Assembly: GCA_007694015.1 (NCBI GenBank)
Contig: RECO01000159.1
Coordinates: 1 to 38,372 of the forward strand
Origin: Geminicoccaceae bacterium
GTDB taxonomy: Bacteria; Pseudomonadota; Alphaproteobacteria; Geminicoccales; Geminicoccaceae
Length of the DNA: 38,372 nt
Reading direction: 5' to 3'
A model generated the notes under the pieces. It saw only the letters and a list, made by a program, of their open reading frames with translations. It had not been told where the DNA came from and ran no database searches. A program made the position numbers and the translations under genes. Positions 25,344 to 33,354 of this stretch are shown piece by piece (position 1 is the first letter of the stretch; each line of letters begins with the position of its first letter).

Positions 25344-25932
25344 CCAGCGCCCGTCCACGCCGCTCGACGTCGTCCGCCATTTCATTGCCGATGCCGACGC
25401 CCGCGGCGAGGACCAGGTCGTCGCCTACATCGCCATCGGCAAGTTCGCCCATGATCTCGACCGATGGGCGCAGGAATTCGCCCAGCGCAAGGGGCAAGAA
25501 CCCACCGACACCGAATTGGCCGAATGCGTCCAGGGCACGCCGATCCATCGCTACGACGAGATGCTCGCCTTCGCCCAAACCACCTTCGCCCAAGCCGCCT
25601 ACGAGTTCCTGGAGCCCACGATCGACGAGCAACGCCAGCAGGGCGACGAGCAGCGGCTGGCACGCACCGCCCAAGCCGCCGAAGCCTTCCTCCGCTACCA
25701 CGACAGCGATCGCTTCGACCGGCTGTTCCGCGACCTGGAGCGCATCGTCGCCGCCGACACGGCCGCCAAGGAACCGCTCAACCGCCTGTGGGACTTCGGC
25801 GGCCACGTGCTGCGGGGCGTGCTGGTCACGCTCGTCATCACCCTCCTGCTCTACGTCACCCTCATCCTGCTCGGCGCCGAAATCGGCCCCCGCGAGCTGA
25901 TCCAGCGCATCTTCAGCCCCGAGGGCGGCTGA
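25333..25932 (+). CDS. Unknown protein with C-terminal transmembrane helix (199 aa)
   Basis: A mostly helical, charged protein (RHFIADADARGEDQVVAYIA, ATAKEP-type segments, many Glu/Gln/Arg) with one hydrophobic segment near residues 160-183 (VLVTLVITLLLYVTLILLGA). This predicts a tail-anchored inner-membrane protein with a large cytoplasmic part. The ATG at 25333 inside the preceding gene is taken as start because the upstream frame overlaps that gene almost wholly. No family recognised; it probably works with the 67-aa protein. Confidence 0.65.
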   Translation: MPPSQRPSTPLDVVRHFIADADARGEDQVVAYIAIGKFAHDLDRWAQEFAQRKGQEPTDTELAECVQGTPIHRYDEMLAFAQTTFAQAAYEFLEPTIDEQRQQGDEQRLARTAQAAEAFLRYHDSDRFDRLFRDLERIVAADTAAKEPLNRLWDFGGHVLRGVLVTLVITLLLYVTLILLGAEIGPRELIQRIFSPEGG

Positions 25933-26020
25933 CGAATTGCCAGCTTCGCCGACGGATTGATCGCCTCCCGCCGTCTGCCTACAACCAGGCCTAGAACGAC
26001 GAACGGGGAGGCTAACCAAA

Positions 26021-27730
26021 ATGTCGTCATCGTCGCTCGACGCCCTCGTCGAGGCCTATCGTCACGGCCAGCTCGACCGCCGCAGCTTCATCCGCAGCGC
26101 CACCGCCACCGGCGTCACCCTCGGCGTGGCGACGAGCCTCGCCACGCTGCACGGCAACACCGCCCATGCCAGCGCCACGACCGCCGTCGACGCCATCGCT
26201 CCAGCCTATGATTTCATCGTCGTCGGCTCGGGCTCGGCCGGAGCCGCCCTCGCCCACCGCCTCGCCACCACCAGCGACGCCCGCGTCCTGGTCTTGGAGG
26301 CCGGCGGTCCGGACGACATCCCCGAAATCCACGACCCGCGGCAATGGGGTGCGGCCCTCGGCACGGCGGCGACCAAGTGGTTTCAAACCACGCCCCAGCC
26401 GCACACCCTGGACCGCATCCACAACTGGCCCCGCGGCCACGTGCTCGGCGGCACCAGTGCCCTCAACGCCATGGTCTTCGCCCGCGGCCACCGCAGCGAC
26501 TTCGACCACTGGGCCTATGAGGGTAATGCCGGCTGGGACTACGCAAGCGTGCTGCCCCACTTCAAGGCCTTCGAAGACTACGAGGGCGGGGCGAGCGAGC
26601 TCAGGGGCAGCGGTGGCCCCCTGCACGTCTCCAAGCCGCAGCCGGGCAAGCGCCATCCGGGCGCCGAGGCGTTCATGGCCGCCGCCGCGGACATGGGCTT
26701 TCCCGAAACGCCGTCGATCAACGGCCCGGTGATGGAGGGCCCGGCCTGGGTCGACCTGACCATCAAGGACCAAAGGCGGCAGTCGACCGCCGTCGCCTTC
26801 CTCAAGCCGGCGATGGCCAGGCCCAACCTCACCGTCCTGACCGACGCGCCGGTGACCTCCTTGACCTTCGACGGCAGCCGCTGCACCGGTGTCAACTATC
26901 TGCACGGCGGTGATCTCCGCAGCGTCCGCGCCGAGCAGGAAGTCATCCTCGCCGCCGGCGCCATCGACAGCCCGCGCTTGTTGCTGCTCTCGGGTATCGG
27001 CCCCGCCGACGAACTCGGGCCCCTCGGCATCACCCCGGTCGTCGACCTCGCGGGCGTCGGCCGCAACATGCAGGACCACGTCCTCGGCGGTGGTCCCAAC
27101 TACGTCGCCCCGCATGCCCTGCCCGTCTCCGAGTACAACCACTCCGAGGTCTATATGTGGTGGCGCTCGGATGCGCGGCTGATCGCCCCGGACGTCATCG
27201 TCCTCTACGTCAGCGTGCCCTTTGCGACCGACGCGTTCGAGCTCGCCGGCGGCGAGCACGGCTGGTGCATGCTCTCGGGCCTCGCCCGTCCCTCCAGCCG
27301 CGGCTCCTTGCGTCTCGCCTCGGCCGACTTCGCCGACCCGCCGATCGTCGACCCCAACTACCTTGCCACCGAGCAGGACCGCCGCGCCTTCGCCTACGCC
27401 ACGGAACTCGCCCGCGAACTCGCCCTGCACCCGGCCTATGCCGACCAGCGTGCCCGTGAAGTCCTGCCCGGCGCCGACGTCCAGGTGGGCACGCCCGCCT
27501 GGGACGAATTCGTCAAGAAATCCGCCCACACCTACTTCCACCCGACCTCCACCTGCCGGATGGGCATCGACCAGATGGCGGTGGTGGACCCGTCCTTGCG
27601 CGTCTACGGTATCGAAGGTCTGCGCGTCGCCGATGCCTCGGTCATGCCATCCATCACCACCAGCAACACCAACGCCCCCAGCATCATGATCGGCTGGAAG
27701 GCGGCGGAACTGATCCGCGAACGGCGCTAG
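26021..27730 (+). CDS. GMC-family FAD oxidoreductase with Tat signal
   Basis: Encodes 569 aa. The N-terminus has a twin-arginine motif (DRRSFIR, Arg20-Arg21) and a hydrophobic stretch, with cleavage likely after AHA near residue 50, so a folded periplasmic flavoenzyme is expected. The Rossmann loop is VGSGSAGAALAHRL at about residue 68. GMC signatures are HVLGGTSALNAMVFARG and AGAIDSPRLLLLSGIGP. His507 (HPTSTCRMG) and Asn551 (SNTNAPS) are 44 apart, as His466/Asn510 in choline oxidase. The substrate is an alcohol, unknown. A strong GGGGAGG site precedes the ATG. The TAG stop is the border of a MITE-like element. Confidence 0.93.
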   Translation: MSSSSLDALVEAYRHGQLDRRSFIRSATATGVTLGVATSLATLHGNTAHASATTAVDAIAPAYDFIVVGSGSAGAALAHRLATTSDARVLVLEAGGPDDIPEIHDPRQWGAALGTAATKWFQTTPQPHTLDRIHNWPRGHVLGGTSALNAMVFARGHRSDFDHWAYEGNAGWDYASVLPHFKAFEDYEGGASELRGSGGPLHVSKPQPGKRHPGAEAFMAAAADMGFPETPSINGPVMEGPAWVDLTIKDQRRQSTAVAFLKPAMARPNLTVLTDAPVTSLTFDGSRCTGVNYLHGGDLRSVRAEQEVILAAGAIDSPRLLLLSGIGPADELGPLGITPVVDLAGVGRNMQDHVLGGGPNYVAPHALPVSEYNHSEVYMWWRSDARLIAPDVIVLYVSVPFATDAFELAGGEHGWCMLSGLARPSSRGSLRLASADFADPPIVDPNYLATEQDRRAFAYATELARELALHPAYADQRAREVLPGADVQVGTPAWDEFVKKSAHTYFHPTSTCRMGIDQMAVVDPSLRVYGIEGLRVADASVMPSITTSNTNAPSIMIGWKAAELIRERR

Positions 27731-27855
27731 CGGGTTTTCTGAAATGCTTGACCATCCCGCACCCCCGCCCGGACGCCCACGAGTGTACCCTTGCATGGGC
27801 GGCCGGGAGCGGGTGCGGGATGGGCGAAGCTCAACCCAAACCGAATACGCGCTAG
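27727..27855. mobile_element. MITE-like element, family B copy 3
   Basis: Bounded by CTAG at 27727-27730 and at 27852-27855, each within gcgctagcgg-like context. Left end gcgggttttctgaaatgctt then gaccatcccgcacccccgcc. The core is a short palindrome cgcccacgagtgtac..tgcatgggcgg without the extra hairpin of copies 1 and 2. Right end gggatgggcgaagctcaacc to atacgcg. It separates the GMC gene from the deacetylase gene and provides the GMC stop codon. Confidence 0.7.
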
Positions 27856-27902
27856 CGGAACGGGCCTGCGTTCCGTGACGCCCCAGGAAGGGAGCCACGT
27901 TC

Positions 27903-28847
27903 TTGTCCACCGACCGCCTGCGCTGGCCGCTGGAGCGCCACCACGGCGCGCCGTCCCGTGATTTTCGGGGCTATGGCCCCGATCTCCCGAACATGGCCTG
28001 GCCGGGTGGGGCGCGGGTCGCCGTCTCGTTCGTGGTCAACGTCGAGGAGGGGGCGGAACTCAGCCTCGGCGACGGCGACGAGGCCAACGAGCACGTGTTC
28101 GAGATCGTCGAGCGCATCGAGGGTGCGGTCGATCTCTGCATGGAGAGCCACTTCGAATACGGCACCCGCGCCGGCTATTGGCGCATCATGGACGTCTTGG
28201 AGCGGCACGGGGCAACGGCCACCATGAACGCCTCGGCGCGCGCCGTCGCCCGCTCGCCCTGGCTCGCCCGCGATGCCAAGGAACGCGGCCACGAGGTCGC
28301 GGCGCACGGCTATCGCTGGGAGCGCCATGCCTGGTTCGACGAGGCCCAGGAGCGCGCCTTGATCCGGCGGACGGTCGAGGCGATCCGGGACGCCTGCGGC
28401 GAGCGCCCGATCGGCTGGCACACCCGCTCCTCGGCCTCGCCGCACACCCGCCGCCTGCTGCTGGAGGAAGGCGGCTTCCTCTACGACAGCGATGCCTACA
28501 ACGACGACGTGCCGTTCGTGGTCGAGGTCGCGGGCACGCCGCACCTGGTGCTGCCCTACGCGTTCGACACCAACGACATGCGGTTCTTCGCCCAAGGCGG
28601 CTTCACCTTCGCCGACGACTTCACCCGCTATTGCAGCGACGCCTTCGACTGGCTGTGGGACGAGGGTGCCAAGGTCCCGAAGATGATGACCATCGGCCTG
28701 CACTTGCGGATCATCGGCCGGCCGGGCCGGATTGCCGGTCTCGACCGGCTCTTGGCGCACATGCGGGCCAAGGGTGGGGTGTGGTTCGCGAGCCGCTGCG
28801 AAATCGCCCACCACGCCCGCACCCGCCTCGGCCTGGCGCCCGCATGA
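27903..28847 (+). CDS. PuuE-like polysaccharide deacetylase-fold hydrolase
   Basis: Encodes 314 aa. It resembles the metal-independent allantoinase PuuE and its relatives: ARVAVSFVVNVEEGAE, EYGTRAGYWRIMDVLERH, EVAAHGYRWERHAW, and the very characteristic SSASPHTRRLLLEEGG with FLYDSDAYNDDVPF. The NodB-type metal Asp is not evident in the first motif. The likely chemistry is hydrolysis of a cyclic ureide, amide or N-acyl bond; allantoin itself is not proven. Start TTG 27903 follows AGGAAGGGAG. Its stop overlaps the downstream amidase start (ATGA), tying both to one pathway. Confidence 0.85.
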   Translation: MSTDRLRWPLERHHGAPSRDFRGYGPDLPNMAWPGGARVAVSFVVNVEEGAELSLGDGDEANEHVFEIVERIEGAVDLCMESHFEYGTRAGYWRIMDVLERHGATATMNASARAVARSPWLARDAKERGHEVAAHGYRWERHAWFDEAQERALIRRTVEAIRDACGERPIGWHTRSSASPHTRRLLLEEGGFLYDSDAYNDDVPFVVEVAGTPHLVLPYAFDTNDMRFFAQGGFTFADDFTRYCSDAFDWLWDEGAKVPKMMTIGLHLRIIGRPGRIAGLDRLLAHMRAKGGVWFASRCEIAHHARTRLGLAPA

Positions 28848-30250
28848 CCCCAGCCACGGCGTTGGCCGCGGCACTCCAGCGCGGCACCACCTCCGCCGTC
28901 GCCGCGGTCGAAGCCTCGCTCGCCCGCATCGAGCAGCTGGAGCCGACCCTTCAGGCCTTCGTCACCGTGGCCGGCGAGCAAGCCCTCGAGCGCGCACACG
29001 CGCTCGACCGCCATCACGGCCAGCACGGACCGGTCGGCCCGCTGCACGGCATGCCCGTCGCCATCAAGGACCTGACGGCGACGGCGGGCATTCGCACCAC
29101 CCAGGGCTCCAGGCGTTTCGCGGGCGCGGTGCCGACCGAGAACGCCGCCTGCGTGCAGCGCCTGCTCGACGCCGGCGCCATCGTCATCGGCAAGACCAAC
29201 ACGCCCGAATTCGGCTTCGGTGCCGTCTGCACCAACGCCTTGCGGGGGCCGACGGTCAACCCGTGGAACCCCACCCTCACCTCCGGCGGCTCCAGCGGCG
29301 GTTCGGCCGTGGCGGTGACGACGGCCATGGTGCCGCTCGCCCACGGCACCGACTTCGGCGGCTCGGTGCGCACGCCGGCCTCGTTCTGCGGCTGTGTCGG
29401 CCTCAGACCGACGCCGGGGCGGATCGCCGACCCGGAGCGCGCCCTGGCGTGGAACGGCCTTGCGACCCACGGCGTGCTCGCGAGGTCCGTCGACGACGCC
29501 GCCTTGATGCTGGCGGTCATGGCGGGCCCGCACCCGGACGATCCGACTTCGCTGGGCCTGGCACCGATCAGCCCGAGCGGCACCGAACCGCGCCACGTTC
29601 GGGTCGCCTACAGTGCGGCGCTCGGCGAAGCCTTCCGCATCGACGCCGAGGTCCATGCGTGCTTTCGAGAGGCCGTCGACGGGGTGGCTGCCGCCTTCGA
29701 CCAGGTCGAAGAGGCTGCCCCCGACGTTCGGGGCGGCGAGGCCGCCTTCAAGACCTTGCGCGCCGCCCTCGGCTGGCATGGCAACCGGGCGCTTCTGGCC
29801 GCCGGCACGGACGACTTGAGCCCCTCCTTCATCTGGAACGTCGAAGCCGGCCGCGACGTCGGCATCGAGGCATTCTTGGCGGCCGAACAGACCCGCAGCC
29901 GCGTCTTCCGCCAGTTCCAGGCCTTCTTCCAGCGCTTCGACCTCTTGGTCCTACCGTCGGCGAGCGTGCTGCCCTTCCCCAACGCGCAAGGCGAGGTGGA
30001 CACGGTCGGGGGCGTCGCTTGCGCCACCATCATCGACTACCTCGCACCGACCTTTCTCATCTCGCTCGTGGGCTTGCCGGCGTTGAGCCTGCCCGCGCTG
30101 GTGACCGCGGACGGCCGGCCCTTCGGCCTGCAATTGGTGGCCCCGCCCTTCGCCGAAGGCAGGCTGCTTCAGGCTGCCCGCTGGCTCGAGCGTCAGGCCG
30201 GGTTTTGCCACCGCCCACCGCCCGAACTCCGCAGCGGCGATCAAGGGTGA
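28844..30250 (+). CDS. Amidase-signature enzyme (first)
   Basis: Encodes 468 aa of the amidase-signature family (Ser-cisSer-Lys triad). Lys75 lies in PVAIKDLTATAG, cis-Ser150 in TSGGSSGGSA and nucleophile Ser174 in GTDFGGSVRTPASFCG; the 24-residue spacing of the two serines is as in characterised members. It hydrolyses a carboxamide to acid plus ammonia. The substrate is not deducible; members include acylamidases, allophanate hydrolase and GatA. Lack of gatB/gatC nearby speaks against a tRNA role. Coupled to the PuuE-like gene; its end overlaps the convergent racemase gene by 10 nt. Confidence 0.93.
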   Translation: MTPATALAAALQRGTTSAVAAVEASLARIEQLEPTLQAFVTVAGEQALERAHALDRHHGQHGPVGPLHGMPVAIKDLTATAGIRTTQGSRRFAGAVPTENAACVQRLLDAGAIVIGKTNTPEFGFGAVCTNALRGPTVNPWNPTLTSGGSSGGSAVAVTTAMVPLAHGTDFGGSVRTPASFCGCVGLRPTPGRIADPERALAWNGLATHGVLARSVDDAALMLAVMAGPHPDDPTSLGLAPISPSGTEPRHVRVAYSAALGEAFRIDAEVHACFREAVDGVAAAFDQVEEAAPDVRGGEAAFKTLRAALGWHGNRALLAAGTDDLSPSFIWNVEAGRDVGIEAFLAAEQTRSRVFRQFQAFFQRFDLLVLPSASVLPFPNAQGEVDTVGGVACATIIDYLAPTFLISLVGLPALSLPALVTADGRPFGLQLVAPPFAEGRLLQAARWLERQAGFCHRPPPELRSGDQG

Positions 30251-30984
30251 AGGGTGCTGCCATCGACGGTGAAGAGACGGCCGAAGTGATGCAGCGGGGC
30301 CATGTCGACTTGAGCGCGGGCCAGGGTGGCCCAGAGGGTGAAGGCGACCGAATCGAGGATGGTGATGCCGAGTTCGGCCTCCAGGGCCCGAGCGATCATG
30401 GGGCCGCGCATGTTGGTGCAGACGATGGCGATGGCCTCGGGACGCGCCTTGGCCACCTCCCGGCAAAGTTCGGCGATGCGCGCTTCGGAGACCTCGGCAA
30501 AGGCGAAATTGTCGCTGGTCTCCAGGTGCCGCTCGGCCACGACCTCGACGCCGATCGCCGCGTAATTGGCGATGATGCGCTGCTGCACGGACCCGACATA
30601 AGGGGTCACGAGGGCGAGCCGGCGCACGCTCATGGCCGCGAGCAACGCGTTCAGACCCAGGATGGCGCTGGTGGTGGCCACACGCGTCTGCGCCTCCAGC
30701 GCGCGGGTGAGGGCCACGTCCTTGTCGAAGCCGAGCCAACTCGACGAGGTGCCGTTCCAGGCCATGACGTCGACCTTGGCGTCGACCAGGAGGTCGGCTG
30801 CCGCCTGCATCGGCGCCAGGTCGAACTGTTGGTTGGCCACAGCGTCGAGCGAGATGGTCAGCACCCGCAACCGCGAGAAATGCGCCGTGACCTCGGGGAA
30901 AAGCGGGGCCAGCAGGGCTTGGGTGTAGGGCTCGACGACGGTGTTGGACGACGGCGTGAGCATGCCGATGCGGGTCGGGGACAA
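30241..30984 (-). CDS. Asp/Glu racemase superfamily, arylmalonate decarboxylase/maleate isomerase-like
   Basis: Encodes about 247 aa. The opening SPTRIGMLTPSSNTVVEP is typical of the maleate isomerase/AMDase branch. In isomerases and racemases two cysteines act; here the first site is Gly78 (AWNGTSSSW) and only Cys189 (IVCTNMRG) remains, as in arylmalonate decarboxylase (Gly74/Cys188). Decarboxylation of a malonate-type acid, or a one-cysteine isomerisation, is therefore more likely than racemisation. Start taken as TTG 30984 from homology; ATG 30963 is the fallback. It is the only minus-strand gene of this catabolic region, divergent from the cyclase. Confidence 0.85.
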   Translation of the reverse strand: MSPTRIGMLTPSSNTVVEPYTQALLAPLFPEVTAHFSRLRVLTISLDAVANQQFDLAPMQAAADLLVDAKVDVMAWNGTSSSWLGFDKDVALTRALEAQTRVATTSAILGLNALLAAMSVRRLALVTPYVGSVQQRIIANYAAIGVEVVAERHLETSDNFAFAEVSEARIAELCREVAKARPEAIAIVCTNMRGPMIARALEAELGITILDSVAFTLWATLARAQVDMAPLHHFGRLFTVDGSTLHP

Positions 30985-31115
30985 AGCAGGAGCCTCGATG
31001 GTGGAGCGAAGCGCGTATACAGACCGGAGATGGAAGGGGACGCAAGGCTCTCGCACCTTGCCCATCTGGCGGGCATCGTGCTCAATGGCTATGCGGACTG
31101 CGCAGCCTTGGCTTC

Positions 31116-31131
31116 CAACGCGCAAGCGTTG
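31116..31131. promoter_or_regulatory. Inverted repeat in the racemase/cyclase divergent gap, possible operator
   Basis: caacgc (31116-31121), spacer gcaa, gcgttg (31126-31131), a perfect 6-bp palindrome midway in the 253-nt divergent region 30985-31237. Such a site could bind a dimeric regulator controlling both directions, but no regulator gene is in the window and no clear -35/-10 boxes were found. A second gttgcaaacg-like half site occurs near 31148. Weak evidence; a chance palindrome is possible. Confidence 0.25.
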
Positions 31132-31237
31132 CGAGGGTGGCACGGCCGTTGCAAACGAACGGCACCAACGAAGACGATGACTGGGTGAGGACGATGATCG
31201 GCAACGGTGAGACCAGCAGCGTGCGGAGGCTTGGCCC

Positions 31238-31930
31238 GTGCGCTTGATCGACCTTTCCCGCGAAATCCGCCACCGCGGCCCCACCCTGCCCAACCATCCC
31301 CCGGTCACCATCGTCCCCTACTGGACGCACGACGATGCGCGCGAAGCGGAGGGCGTTGCCTTCACCATCGCCACCCTATTCATGACGCTCGGCGACCACA
31401 GCGGCACGCACATCGACGCGCCCCGTCACTTCGACGCCTCGCCGGATGCCTTGTCCATCGACCAGATGCCGTTGGAGCGCTTCTTCACCGAGGCGGTCTG
31501 CCTGGATCTCTCCCACAAACCCCTGCGCAGCGACATCGAGGTGGCCGACCTCGAGGAGGCCGAAGCAGCATCCGGCGTCACCATCCAGCCCGGCGACACC
31601 GTCCTTCTGCACATGGGCGTCGAGGCGCGGCTCGGCGAAGGTCCGGGCTATCTGACCGACTTTCCGGGCCTCACCAAGGCAAGCGCCGAGTGGCTGGGCC
31701 ACAAGGGCGTCGGTATCTTCGGCGTCGAGGCGCTGAGCCCCGGCCGGCCCTTCAAGAACAATTTCGAAGTCCACATCGCCTGCCGCGATTTGGGTTTCAC
31801 GCACATCGAGGGCCTCGTGAACCTCGACAAGCTCGTCGGCCAGGGGCGGTTTCGCTTCATCGGCTTTCCGTTGCGGATCAAGGGCGGCACCGGCAGCCCG
31901 ATCCGCGCCGTCGCCTGGCTCGACGGCTGA
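31238..31930 (+). CDS. Cyclase-family (PF04199) metal hydrolase
   Basis: Encodes 230 aa of the family that includes kynurenine formamidase KynB and isatin hydrolase. The metal-binding motif is intact: GDHSGTHIDAPRHF (H-x-GTH-x-D-x-P-x-H-F). The N-terminal RLIDLSREI and the IQPGDTVLLHMG segment also fit. It hydrolyses a formamide, lactam or similar bond; the substrate is unknown. The start is GTG 31238 with GGAGG 9 nt upstream. The TRAP genes follow after 47 nt on the same strand, suggesting that the imported compound or a derivative is its substrate. Confidence 0.92.
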   Translation: MRLIDLSREIRHRGPTLPNHPPVTIVPYWTHDDAREAEGVAFTIATLFMTLGDHSGTHIDAPRHFDASPDALSIDQMPLERFFTEAVCLDLSHKPLRSDIEVADLEEAEAASGVTIQPGDTVLLHMGVEARLGEGPGYLTDFPGLTKASAEWLGHKGVGIFGVEALSPGRPFKNNFEVHIACRDLGFTHIEGLVNLDKLVGQGRFRFIGFPLRIKGGTGSPIRAVAWLDG

Positions 31931-31977
31931 CCCGTCCCCACTTCGTTCCCACCCGCTTCATCCGAGGGAGATAGCCC

Positions 31978-33027
31978 ATGCGCATCCATGCCACGGCGAC
32001 GTTGGCCGCTGCGGCGGCGTTGTTCGCCACCACCACCGCCGGCGCCGAGACCATCCGCCTCAACGTTTCCGGGCTGGTGTCGACGCACATCCACCACACC
32101 GCCTTGGAGCGCGCCTTTTTCGAGGGCTTGGCCGAGCGCACTGGGCTCGACGTCCGGGTGAACTTCAACCCGCTCGACGTCATCGGCGTCACCATGGACG
32201 ACACCATGCGCATGGCCGGTGACGGCACCTTCGACATCGTGCAGTCGACCATCGGCAGCGTCGCCCGCGACGACACCTTCCTGGAAGGCATGGACCTCAT
32301 GGGGGTGTCGCCGACCTTGGCCGACCTGCGCGAGGCCGTGGACGCCTTCCGCCCGGCCCTTACCGCGCGCGCCGAAGAACGCTTGAACGTCAAGGTCCTG
32401 GCCGTCTGGCCGTTCGGCCAGCAGCACGTGTTCTGCAAGGAGCCGATTTCGAGCCTGACCGACCTCCGCGGCAAGCGGGTGCGCAGCTTCAGCCGCAGCA
32501 TGTCGGCGGTGCTGGAATATGTCGGCGCCACGCCGGTTTCGATGCCGTTCGCCGAGGTCTACCCGGCGTTGCAGCGGGGTGTGGTCGAATGCGCGATCAC
32601 CTCGATCACCTCGGCCAATAGCGGCAGCTGGCCCGAGATCACGACGCACGTCCTCGCCATCGCGCTCTCGAACGGCATCAACGCCCACTTCATGAATCTC
32701 GACAGCTGGAACGCGCTGTCGCCGGAGGCCCAAGAGGCCTTCACCGAGGCCTTCAAGGAGGCGGAGGACGCGTTCTGGGATCTCACCGAGAGCATGTACG
32801 ACGACGCCATGCGCTGCAGCACCGGCCTCGAGCCCTGCGAACACTACAACCGCTTCAACATGACCCGGGTCGATCCGAGCGAGGCCGATCTGGCGCTGCT
32901 CGCCGAGGCCGTCGACAACGTGGTGCTCGACGTCTGGGCGAATGCCTGCCAGCCCCGCGCCGAATGCGTCGAGATCTGGAACGCGACCGTCGGTGCCGTC
33001 CGCGGCTTCGAGATGGCGGCGAACTAA
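31978..33027 (+). CDS. TRAP transporter solute-binding protein (DctP family)
   Basis: Encodes 349 aa with a signal peptide ending ATTTAGAE. DctP features: TFDIVQSTIG, a KVLAVWPFGQQHVFCK strand, SSLTDLRGKRVRSFSRSMS with the conserved Arg that binds the ligand carboxylate, and PFAEVYPALQRGVVECAITS. It is longer than average at the C-terminus, with several Cys (CSTGLEPCEHYN, NACQPRAECVE) that may form disulphides. The ATG has GGGAG upstream. First gene of a dctP-dctQ-dctM unit, separated from dctQ by a large hairpin array. Confidence 0.93.
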   Translation: MRIHATATLAAAAALFATTTAGAETIRLNVSGLVSTHIHHTALERAFFEGLAERTGLDVRVNFNPLDVIGVTMDDTMRMAGDGTFDIVQSTIGSVARDDTFLEGMDLMGVSPTLADLREAVDAFRPALTARAEERLNVKVLAVWPFGQQHVFCKEPISSLTDLRGKRVRSFSRSMSAVLEYVGATPVSMPFAEVYPALQRGVVECAITSITSANSGSWPEITTHVLAIALSNGINAHFMNLDSWNALSPEAQEAFTEAFKEAEDAFWDLTESMYDDAMRCSTGLEPCEHYNRFNMTRVDPSEADLALLAEAVDNVVLDVWANACQPRAECVEIWNATVGAVRGFEMAAN

Positions 33028-33029
33028 GA

Positions 33030-33131
33030 AAGCGCTTCGGGGGGCTTTTGCCCCCCCCGCGCCCCCCAGGCAGCGGCAAGGCCGCTGCCACTTTTCGAAG
33101 TTGCCGTGGCGCCAGCCACGGCCGGGGGTTT
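33030..33131. repeat. Palindromic modular element, copy A4
   Basis: Left arm cggggggcttttgcccccccc (33038-33058), hairpin A ggcagcggc/aag/gccgctgcc (33069-33089), linker acttttcgaagtt (33090-33102), hairpin B gccgtggc/gcca/gccacggc (33103-33122), then the right arm beginning gggggtttcc. The plan is the same as A1 and A2, again with its own stem sequences. The right arm continues into five tandem hairpin units. Confidence 0.85.
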
Positions 33132-33340
33132 CCAAGGGGGCATAAAGCCCCCTTGGCTTTCCCTCACCCTTCCCTTGGGGGGCATAAAGCCCCCTTGGCT
33201 TTCCCTCACCCTTCCCTTGGGGGGCATAAAGCCCCCTTGGCTTTCCCTCACCCTTCCCTTGGGGGGCATAAAGCCCCCTTGGCTTTCCCTCACCCTTTCC
33301 TTGGGTGGCCAAAAGCCCCCTTGGCTTCCTCCCTTACCTG
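33132..33340. repeat. Five tandem 42-bp hairpin units between dctP and dctQ
   Basis: The first unit is a perfect palindrome ccaagggggc/ataaa/gcccccttgg (33132-33156). The cataaag loop recurs at 33141, 33183, 33225 and 33267, and as ccaaaag at 33309, each exactly 42 bp apart. Between hairpins lies ctttccctcacccttccc, the pyrimidine flank of the family. The fifth unit carries the gtggccaaaagccccc arm variant found in A1 and A2. The array looks like tandem amplification of the right arm of copy A4. It may stabilise or separate dctP mRNA from the permease mRNA. Confidence 0.9.
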
Positions 33341-33354
33341 TTGGAGTGGGTCTC

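Noticed and set aside
33132-33340. CRISPR-like array
   Set aside because: The 42-bp units are directly joined with no unique spacers, and no cas gene is present.
33106-33354. In-frame N-terminal extension of dctQ translating the repeat array into 14-aa repeats (GGIKPPWLSLTLPL)
   Set aside because: The frame is open only because the 42-bp unit is a multiple of three; several frames are open there on both strands, and dctQ homology and a ribosome site begin at 33355.
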